From the NCBI GenBank assembly GCA_030523345.1, contig JAUNIR010000002.1, positions 8,639-70,808 on the forward strand: a stretch of DNA of 62,170 bases. Reading direction: 5' to 3'. The notes beneath the pieces were generated by a model. That model had not been told where the DNA came from, did no database searches, and was given only the letters and a program-made list of their open reading frames with translations. Below, one piece after another: positions 44,724-51,076 of this stretch (positions within the stretch are counted from its first letter, which is position 1; the number at the start of each line of letters is the position of its first letter). This stretch comes from Lachnospiraceae bacterium. Its GTDB lineage: Bacteria; Bacillota; Clostridia; Lachnospirales; Lachnospiraceae. Made by a program: the position numbers and the translations under genes.

Positions 44724-44832
44724 ACTATCCTTGAAGGATAGTTCAGATTGTTAAAGTTCAAAAAGGGTAATTTTTTCGATAAGTATTTGAAAAATTACCA
44801 ATAAATACATTAGATTACCACACAAATTACCA
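44724..44832. repeat. Palindromes and ATTACCA repeats before the recombinase
   Basis: ACTATCCTT-G-AAGGATAGT (44724-44742), then GGTAATTTTTTC / GAAAAATTACC (44766-44799) and three ATTACCA copies at 44794, 44814 and 44826. In this 300-base gap without a gene, they could be the crossover or accessory (res) sites of the adjacent serine recombinase. No gene is seen in the gap. Confidence 0.5.
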
Positions 44833-44970
44833 AATCATAAAATGATGTAGTTTAGATATTTGTTTGATTATGGTTTGCTATATAGACAAAAAGCATTAAA
44901 AATAGTGTCATGTGCATATTTTGAAGAAAAAAGGCTATACAGAAACAAAAAAGCCTAGTGGGTGTTGGCT

Positions 44971-45483
44971 ATGGATAATAAGGTATATGGATATGCAAGG
45001 GTATCTACTAAGCATCAGTCAATATCTCGTCAGATTGATAATCTGAAAAAGGTGGATAGTTCGATTATTATTTTTCAAGAGGCTTTTACTGGTACTAAGA
45101 TGGATAGACCTGTTTGGAATAAGCTTATGAAGATTGTTAAAGAGGGAGATACGATAGTATTTGACGAAGTTAGTAGAATGAGCAGAGATGCCGAAGAGGG
45201 TTTTGAAGCCTATAAGGATTTGTATAATCGTGGGATTTCATTACAGTTCATAAAAGAAAGTACATTGAATACAGACAATTTTAGAAATGCTTCTACAAAA
45301 TCTATTGAGATTAATGTGTCTACTGGAAGTAAGCTTATTACAAAGAAGAGCATAGAGGCAAAGAAAAAGATTAAGGAATACAGCAAGGATTTTGACGGTT
45401 CTCTCTCTGATGGTGATGTTATCAAATTAGTTGGTATCAGTCGTAATAGTTATTATAAATATAAAGGTGAAATGTTGGCATAG
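44971..45483 (+). CDS. Small serine recombinase (resolvase/invertase type)
   Basis: A 170-residue resolvase. The catalytic Ser is residue 12 in YGYARVSTKHQ; DRPVWNKLMKIV and FDEVSRMSRD complete the catalytic core; a helix-turn-helix at the end (VIKLVGISRNSYYKYK) binds DNA. ATG 44971 is preferred; GTG 44962 is possible. The protein is of resolvase or invertase size, not large enough for a typical phage-type serine integrase. It lies inside the guaA island and probably resolves or inverts the element. Confidence 0.9.
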   Translation: MDNKVYGYARVSTKHQSISRQIDNLKKVDSSIIIFQEAFTGTKMDRPVWNKLMKIVKEGDTIVFDEVSRMSRDAEEGFEAYKDLYNRGISLQFIKESTLNTDNFRNASTKSIEINVSTGSKLITKKSIEAKKKIKEYSKDFDGSLSDGDVIKLVGISRNSYYKYKGEMLA

Positions 45484-45543
45484 GGCAGATGGAAGCGATG
45501 TTTTGGTATATATAGATATATCAAAATAAAGGAGAATCTGGTC

Positions 45544-45918
45544 ATGAGAAAACAAATATACGCAAAGGAAAATGTAGACTTACTAATGCAGAGCGAAGTG
45601 TCTGTTAGGATGGATGATGTAGTCATAACAATACATAATGAGAATTCAACCATTGAAAGTATAATAGCTTGGAGCACAGAAGAGAACATTAATCAAATAA
45701 AAGCCTATTTGAAAGATAACTGCCCGTATGTTACATTTAATAATAGAAATTTTCTATCTGAAGCTAAATATTTTTCTAAGAATGAAATGAATCTTAAAGA
45801 AATAGCAGTAGTAACAGTAAAACCATCAGGGAATTGTCTTATAACGATTGAACCATCTGTGGCGGCCTTTATGGAGCTAATTGAGCAGGTTTCTCCATCT
45901 GTATATTATGCTGTTTGA
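45544..45918 (+). CDS. Unrecognised 124-residue protein of the island
   Basis: Clear AAGGAGAA site and a clean ATG. The product is acidic with mixed alpha/beta character and no signal peptide or membrane helix, and I do not recognise the family. A segment near residues 25-40 (VITIHNENSTIESIIAW) and a C-terminal PSVAAFMELIEQVSP are the most regular parts. It is the last gene before the right attachment repeat, the position where passenger genes of islands often lie. Confidence 0.65.
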   Translation: MRKQIYAKENVDLLMQSEVSVRMDDVVITIHNENSTIESIIAWSTEENINQIKAYLKDNCPYVTFNNRNFLSEAKYFSKNEMNLKEIAVVTVKPSGNCLITIEPSVAAFMELIEQVSPSVYYAV

Positions 45919-46038
45919 TAATAAGTGATTGGTGTTATAATGGTGTCAAAAAATCAAATAACAATGCGAATATATGGAAATATGAGAAAAAGAGGTATTG
46001 ATTTTATGGGAAATGAGAGCCATTATAAGATGGTTAAT

Positions 46039-46057
46039 ATCGAGATGGAGTAATACA
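46039..46057 (+). repeat. Right attachment repeat (copy of the guaA end)
   Basis: ATCGAGATGGAGTAATACA; differs from 42517-42535 at two positions and still reads I-E-M-E-stop. Confidence 0.75.
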
Positions 46058-46062
46058 AAAAT

Positions 46063-46099
46063 AATGGGAAGCCGCATAAATAGGGGCTTCCCATTTTTT
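46063..46099 (+). terminator. Terminator after the right att repeat (probably original guaA terminator)
   Basis: Eleven-base stem AATGGGAAGCC / GGCTTCCCATT, 11-base loop, then a T run. It starts six bases after the att repeat. Confidence 0.85.
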
Positions 46100-46126
46100 A
46101 TGTATAGAAAATGTCTATATTTTATA

Positions 46127-46972
46127 CTAGGATTTGGAGGCCCTGTACTTTTTGGCAGGAAGACCTACCTCCTTTTTGAATATGCGACAAAAATAATTAT
46201 AGTCATTGAAGCCTACCTTGTCGGCAATTGCATAAACGGGTAGGTCACTTTCCTTAAGAAGTCTTTTGGCTTCTTCTATTCTAAGCTTTTTAATATGCTC
46301 TGCGATTCCAGTGCTCATATATTTTGAGCAGGTGTCGTAGAGTTTATTTTTACTAATGTTAAATTCTGCGGTTAATCTATCAACTGAAAGATCCTCAGAA
46401 AGGTGAGATTTGAGAAAGCTGTTAAGGTTTTTTATAAAGTTCTTACTTTGAATAGAAATCATATTATTGAGAAGTACATAAAAGGTGCAGGCTTCAAGAA
46501 TCTTGGCAGTGGCATGAATCTGTTCTCGGCTTTTATAGTCCACATCGTAAATGGCGGCATTGACTCCATAGTTATTGCTGTCATAGCTGCTTAATGCGTG
46601 TGAAAGCGCAGTTCGAACCTGAGATTTGTTAGGATTGTCAGTTATCTGGCCAAACATTATATAACCAATGACAACGCCATTATCAATTAATGGAGCGGTA
46701 GTTTCTATGAGTCCGGCATGACACTGGTATATTTCAAGCTTTTTTGTCTTTTGACAGCGTTTAAAGGATTTTTCGTTGCTGATTTCACAAGCCATATTTC
46801 CTGCCTGGCTTGAACGCATGGACACGCAAAAAGGGCAATGGTGCTGGGGATATGAGAGAATTTCCTGACCTAATTCAGTGAAAAGAGCGATTTTGATTCC
46901 TGTTAGAGTATGAAAATCCTTAAAAAAGGAGAGTAGAGAATCCTTGTTTAAGCTGAGGGATATCTGATCCAT
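46127..46972 (-). CDS. AraC-family regulator with PocR sensor domain
   Basis: A 281-residue regulator. The N-terminal half is a PocR ligand domain with its Cys-rich signature (HHCPFCVSMRS, MACEISNEKSFKRCQ, IYQCHAGLIET) and VVIGYIMFGQI. The C-terminal about 100 residues are two AraC helix-turn-helix motifs ending YNYFCRIFKKEVGLPAKKYR. PocR-AraC proteins in clostridia often sit beside sugar or propanediol genes they activate. It is divergent from the aldolase-isomerase-epimerase genes across 207 bases, so it is the probable activator. Confidence 0.93.
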   Translation of the reverse strand: MDQISLSLNKDSLLSFFKDFHTLTGIKIALFTELGQEILSYPQHHCPFCVSMRSSQAGNMACEISNEKSFKRCQKTKKLEIYQCHAGLIETTAPLIDNGVVIGYIMFGQITDNPNKSQVRTALSHALSSYDSNNYGVNAAIYDVDYKSREQIHATAKILEACTFYVLLNNMISIQSKNFIKNLNSFLKSHLSEDLSVDRLTAEFNISKNKLYDTCSKYMSTGIAEHIKKLRIEEAKRLLKESDLPVYAIADKVGFNDYNYFCRIFKKEVGLPAKKYRASKS

Positions 46973-47179
46973 TTATTGATTACCTCCCAATATAATTTGC
47001 CAAATTATAGCACAAGACAAAACAAATTTACAGTTTTTTAAACAAAATATACTATTTCAAAAAATATAAAAGGGATATTGTAAGCATATAAGGACGTAGG
47101 TAAGACTCGATTAGCATTGTCAGTGCTGCAATGATAATAAAATAAAAAGCAGCAGTAATAATAAAATGGAGGTATGAAA

Positions 47180-48049
47180 ATGTTAGTAACCTTAAAAGAA
47201 ATCATGGAAATTGCTGAAGAGAAGAATATTGCAATTGGTTCCTTTAATGCATCAGGCCTTGAGGCTATTGAGGCCGAGCTTGCAGCAGCAGAGGAACTTA
47301 ATCTTCCAATAATTATACAGTTTGCTCAATGTCATGAGCCTTGGATTCCACTTGCAACTATTGGACCAATTATGGTGGATATGGCAAAGAAGGCCTCTGT
47401 TCCAGTTTGCGTACATCTTGATCATGGCGAGACTCTTGATTATCTTGAGCAGGCTCTGGAATTAGGTTTCACAGGAATAATGTATGATGGTTCAACTCTT
47501 CCATACGAGGAAAATTTTGAGAATACAAAAAAGGCTGTCCAAATGGCTAAAAAATACGGTGCATCTGTTGAGGCCGAGCTTGGTTCAATGGGAAAGAGAG
47601 AGTCAGGAGCAGGAGATGATGGTGCTGGAGTTAATGATGAAACCAAGATTTACACTGATCCTGAACTTGCAGCAAAATTTGTGGCTGAAACCGGCATAGA
47701 TGCCCTGGCATGTTCTTTTGGAACTACACACGGTATTTACCTTACTGAGCCAAAGCTAGACTTCGGTGTTGTAAGAAATGTTAGAAGTAAAACAGGAAAC
47801 ATTCCAGTGGTAATGCATGGTGGTTCAGGCGTGAGTACTGAGGACTATCATAAGGCTGTTGAAGCTGGAGTTAGAAAGATAAACTACTTTACCTATATGG
47901 ATAAGTCAGGCGGTGCAGCAGTTGTTGATTACTTAAATGGCCTAAAGGATGGAGAACCAGTATTTTTCTCATCCATATTTATGGCAGCCAGAGAGGCAAT
48001 GAAAGAAAATGTAAAGTCTGCAATGAAGGTGTTTGCAGGTATTGAATAG
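47180..48049 (+). CDS. Class II (Zn) aldolase, fructose-bisphosphate/tagatose type
   Basis: ATG 47180 lies 7 bases after GGAGG; ATG 47174 is too close. The TIM-barrel class II aldolase has VCVHLDHGE (zinc-binding His), AELGSMGKRE, the TDPELAAKFV segment, CSFGTTHG and VVMHGGSGV. The 289-residue length fits the KbaY/GatY/FbaA group. It would split a ketose (usually phosphorylated) into a triose and an aldehyde. First gene of the module activated by the PocR-AraC protein. Confidence 0.92.
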   Translation: MLVTLKEIMEIAEEKNIAIGSFNASGLEAIEAELAAAEELNLPIIIQFAQCHEPWIPLATIGPIMVDMAKKASVPVCVHLDHGETLDYLEQALELGFTGIMYDGSTLPYEENFENTKKAVQMAKKYGASVEAELGSMGKRESGAGDDGAGVNDETKIYTDPELAAKFVAETGIDALACSFGTTHGIYLTEPKLDFGVVRNVRSKTGNIPVVMHGGSGVSTEDYHKAVEAGVRKINYFTYMDKSGGAAVVDYLNGLKDGEPVFFSSIFMAAREAMKENVKSAMKVFAGIE

Positions 48050-48098
48050 ATATTTTTGTGTTGATGAAATATAAGCCAATCAGAAAGGAGTAATGGAG

Positions 48099-49508
48099 AT
48101 GGAGAAGAAAAAAATGACATTTGCACTTGCATTTTGTAACAGAGGCTTTATGCCAGGTGAGCTTATTTACGGAGCTAGGGAGGACATGATTAAGGCCGTT
48201 ACTGATGCAGGCTATGACTATATAGCTATGGATGCTGAACTTACACGATTTGGAGGCATCGAGACAAGAGACGAGGGAATGCTTTATGCAAAGTGGCTAA
48301 AGGAGCATGACGGTGAGTATGATGGAGTAATTTTCTCTATGCCTATTTTTGCAGACGAAAATGGTGCTATTACAGCTCTTCAGGATGCTGGAGTACCTAT
48401 TCTCATGCAGGCATATCCAGATGAGATTGGAAAAATGGATTTTGCCCATAGAAGAGATGCCTTCTGCGGAAAGTTTTCTGTAACTGATGTCTTCACCCAG
48501 TACAATGTTCCATTTACAGTTTTAAAGCCACACGTTGTTCATCCACTTTCAGACAAGTTCCAGGAGAACTTAAGAGATTTTGCTGCAATATGTAGAGTAG
48601 TAAATGGAATGAAGAGATGCAATATTGGCTGTATTGGTGCTAGAACCACAGCTTTTAAGACAGTTAGATTTGATGAGATAGCCATGCAAAAATATGGCAT
48701 TAATGTTGAGTCATTTGATCTTTCAGAACTTGTTTTCAAGGTTGGAAAACTTGCCGATGATAATGAGAAGGTAGTGGCAAAGAAGGCAGCACTTGAGTCT
48801 TATACAGACTTTTCAAATGTTTCAGAAGAAAAGAAGAATACTCTTTCAAAGATTTCGGTAGTAATTGATGAGTATATAGAGGTATATCATCTCGACGCCA
48901 TTGCCCTTCGCTGCTGGAATGAGATGGAGGAAATTCTTAGAGTTTGTCCTTGTGTGCTTCTCTCAGAGCTTAATGATAGAGGCATTACCGCTTCATGCGA
49001 AATTGACATGTGTTCAGCAATCACTATGCGAGCTATGGCTCTTGCATCTGAGCAGCCAACTACTGTTCTTGATTGGAATAATAACTACGGGGATGATGAA
49101 AACAAGGTGATACTTTTCCACTGTGGACCAGTTCCAAATTCCCTCATGACAACAAAGGGCATTGTTACTAGCCACAAGATGTTTGATAAGACAGATGCTG
49201 GTTCTGGCTGTGGCACCTGCGAAGGTAGAATTGCACCAAATGATATTACTATTTCTAACTGCCAGACTAAGGATGGCAAGATTATTGTATATGCTTCAGA
49301 GGCAAAATTTACTGACGACGTAATTGAGGAGGAATTCTTCGGATGTGGTGGCGTATGTGAGATTAATGACATGCAAAACAAGATGATTAAGCTTGCAAGA
49401 GGTGGCTTTAAGCATCATACATCTGTGGGTATTGGCCACATGAAGGATATTCTACAGGAGGCTTTCACGACCTATTTGGGATACGAGTGGGTTGATATTG
49501 ACAACTAA
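48099..49508 (+). CDS. L-fucose/L-arabinose isomerase-family protein
   Basis: ATG 48099 has AGGAG 8 bases upstream. The 469-residue protein shows the fucose/arabinose isomerase fold: an N-terminal Rossmann-like part (DGVIFSMPIFADE), a central domain with AIALRCWNEMEE and CEIDMCSAITMRA (metal-binding Glu and Asp), DWNNNYG, and a C-terminal GCGTCEGRIAPND. Likely interconverts an aldose and a ketose. The sugar is unknown; length and order fit an aldose to ketose step before the aldolase. No kinase or transporter is in the module. Confidence 0.85.
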   Translation: MEKKKMTFALAFCNRGFMPGELIYGAREDMIKAVTDAGYDYIAMDAELTRFGGIETRDEGMLYAKWLKEHDGEYDGVIFSMPIFADENGAITALQDAGVPILMQAYPDEIGKMDFAHRRDAFCGKFSVTDVFTQYNVPFTVLKPHVVHPLSDKFQENLRDFAAICRVVNGMKRCNIGCIGARTTAFKTVRFDEIAMQKYGINVESFDLSELVFKVGKLADDNEKVVAKKAALESYTDFSNVSEEKKNTLSKISVVIDEYIEVYHLDAIALRCWNEMEEILRVCPCVLLSELNDRGITASCEIDMCSAITMRAMALASEQPTTVLDWNNNYGDDENKVILFHCGPVPNSLMTTKGIVTSHKMFDKTDAGSGCGTCEGRIAPNDITISNCQTKDGKIIVYASEAKFTDDVIEEEFFGCGGVCEINDMQNKMIKLARGGFKHHTSVGIGHMKDILQEAFTTYLGYEWVDIDN

Positions 49509-49596
49509 TAGGTAGGAAAAAACATTAGAGTGCTTAACGCAAATATTTGACGATATGCCTCCAAAGGAGCTCTTATGCAGTGAAAGGATTGGTTTA

Positions 49597-50571
49597 ATGA
49601 ATAGATATATAGGACATGATAGTCAGCTGTTTGGAATAGAAGAACACAGACTAGTAGGTGGTAAGGGCGACGGAATGCGCCTCTACGAAATTAATAATGG
49701 TAAAGGTCTGGAACTTACCGTATCTCCGGATAGAAATGGAGATATTACAAGACTGAGATTCAGAGGAATTAACATGAGTTATATGAGTCCATGTGGCTAT
49801 GTGGCTCCTAGCTTTTATGACAGCATTGGATCCAATTGGCTTAACTCATTTACGGCAGGCTTTTTGACAACCTGTGGTCTTAATGGTGTTGGAAGCCCAT
49901 GCACTGATCAGGGAGAAGAGATTCCGTTACACGGAAGCATAGCCAATACTCCATGTGATCAGGCATATTTTTTTGAAGATGACTCCTGTGGAGGGACAGA
50001 GCTGGTTGTTAAGACAATAACAAAGGATGAGACAATATTTGGCCGTAAGCTTAGACTTCATCGTGAAATAAGAGTATCAACTGAGGACAACTGCTTTACC
50101 ATAACTGACACAATAGAAAATACAGGTGATAAAGTTGAGCCATTTGAAATTCTGTATCACATGAACATGGGTTACCCACTTCTAGATGAGGAGAGTATTA
50201 TTACAATCCCATCGGTAGAGGTTGTTCCTAGAGATGACCATGCAGCAGAGGATATTGAAAACTGGATGCATATGGAAAAGCCGACTGACAACTACCAGGA
50301 GCGCTGCTATTATCACAAGTTTACTGGTGGCAAACAATGTGTTTCTATCAAACAGCCTAAACTTGGAACAGAGCTTACCATTGAATTTGATTCTGATAAT
50401 TTAGACGGATTTGTAGAGTGGAAGATGATGGGGGTAAGAGACTACGTGCTTGGACTTGAATGTGGAAATTGCTATCCAGATGGACGCGATGTTATGCGAA
50501 AAACGGGTATGCTTAAGTTCCTTGAGCCAGGTCAGAAAAAGACCTATGAGGTGAAGGTAAGTCTATCGTAA
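49597..50571 (+). CDS. DUF4432 / aldose-1-epimerase-like protein
   Basis: ATG 49597 follows AAAGG by about 9 bases; an in-frame ATG at 49555 lacks a site. The 324-residue beta-sandwich protein carries LTVSPDRNGDITRLRFRG, GLTTCGLN-like TTCGLNGVG, IPLHGSIANTP (galactose-mutarotase His), YHMNMGYPLL and GLECGNCYPDGR. DUF4432 proteins are related to aldose 1-epimerases and usually accompany unusual sugar or sugar-acid catabolism. It likely presents the correct anomer to the isomerase. Last gene of the module. Confidence 0.87.
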   Translation: MNRYIGHDSQLFGIEEHRLVGGKGDGMRLYEINNGKGLELTVSPDRNGDITRLRFRGINMSYMSPCGYVAPSFYDSIGSNWLNSFTAGFLTTCGLNGVGSPCTDQGEEIPLHGSIANTPCDQAYFFEDDSCGGTELVVKTITKDETIFGRKLRLHREIRVSTEDNCFTITDTIENTGDKVEPFEILYHMNMGYPLLDEESIITIPSVEVVPRDDHAAEDIENWMHMEKPTDNYQERCYYHKFTGGKQCVSIKQPKLGTELTIEFDSDNLDGFVEWKMMGVRDYVLGLECGNCYPDGRDVMRKTGMLKFLEPGQKKTYEVKVSLS

Positions 50572-50579
50572 AAAATAAT

Positions 50580-50632
50580 AGGGTCAGGGAACAGTAAGCG
50601 TAACAAATAGGGCTGTTCTCTGGCCCTTTTTT
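50580..50632 (+). terminator. Terminator of the sugar module
   Basis: Fifteen-pair stem from AGGGTCAGGGAACAG to CTGTTCTCTGGCCCT (wobbles included), 18-base loop, then TTTTT. Confidence 0.88.
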
Positions 50633-50653
50633 AGTTCTTATGATTTCTATTAT

Positions 50654-50710
50654 TTGACATATACCCGGGTGGGGTATACAATAAAAACAATAGGATACCC
50701 CTTAGGGGTA
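50654..50710 (+). promoter_or_regulatory. csoR-copA promoter with two CsoR operators
   Basis: TTGACA (50654-50659), 17-base spacer, TACAAT (50677-50682). The spacer holds TATACCC-N5-GGGTATA (50660-50678), and TACCCC-TTA-GGGGTA (50696-50710) follows. Both match the G/C-tract palindromes of CsoR; one covers the promoter, the other the leader. Confidence 0.8.
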
Positions 50711-50731
50711 CTATAATTCGGAGGCAAATAT

Positions 50732-51067
50732 ATGTCAGAGTATGAAATCAAACTAGAAGAAAATAACGAAAGCTGTCCATATTGTTCAGGAAAACATAAG
50801 GATAGAGATGAGAAAGAATTTAAAGATTTAATTAATAGATTAAAGAGAATAGAAGGTCAGGTCAGAGGAGTAGAGGGCATGCTTGAAAATGATGCATACT
50901 GCACAGATATATTGATTCAGGTATCTGCAATTACTTCTGCTCTTAATAGTTTTAATAAGGTGCTTTTAGCCAATCATATGAAGACCTGTGTTGCAGATAA
51001 CATTAGAAATGGTAATGATGAAGTAATTGATGAGCTAGTGAATACACTTCAGAAGCTAATGAAATAG
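50732..51067 (+). CDS. csoR: Copper-sensing repressor CsoR
   Basis: A 111-residue all-helical repressor. Cu(I) ligands of CsoR are visible: Cys in NDAYCTDIL, and His and Cys in LLANHMKTC. LKRIEGQVRGVEGMLE is the conserved DNA-binding helix. An extra N-terminal CPYC motif could bind metal as well. It precedes copA, whose start overlaps the region of its stop, and is preceded by two matching operators, so it autoregulates and derepresses on copper. Confidence 0.95.
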   Translation: MSEYEIKLEENNESCPYCSGKHKDRDEKEFKDLINRLKRIEGQVRGVEGMLENDAYCTDILIQVSAITSALNSFNKVLLANHMKTCVADNIRNGNDEVIDELVNTLQKLMK

Positions 51068-51076
51068 GTGTTGATA

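Larger units (their letters stand above)
42517..46057. mobile_element. Genomic island inserted in the 3' end of guaA
   Basis: Bounded by 19-base direct repeats: 42517-42535 (last guaA codons and stop) and 46039-46057 (17 of 19 identical). The right copy still encodes IEME and a stop, a remnant duplication of the guaA end, and is followed at once by a strong terminator. Contents: decayed mobilization gene, acyltransferase, small serine recombinase and a protein of unknown function. guaA 3' ends are a known integration site for elements with tyrosine integrases; none is left here. Confidence 0.75.

Noticed and set aside
45964..46053. 29-codon frame ending IEME
   Set aside because: Better explained as the duplicated guaA end in the right attachment repeat than as a gene.
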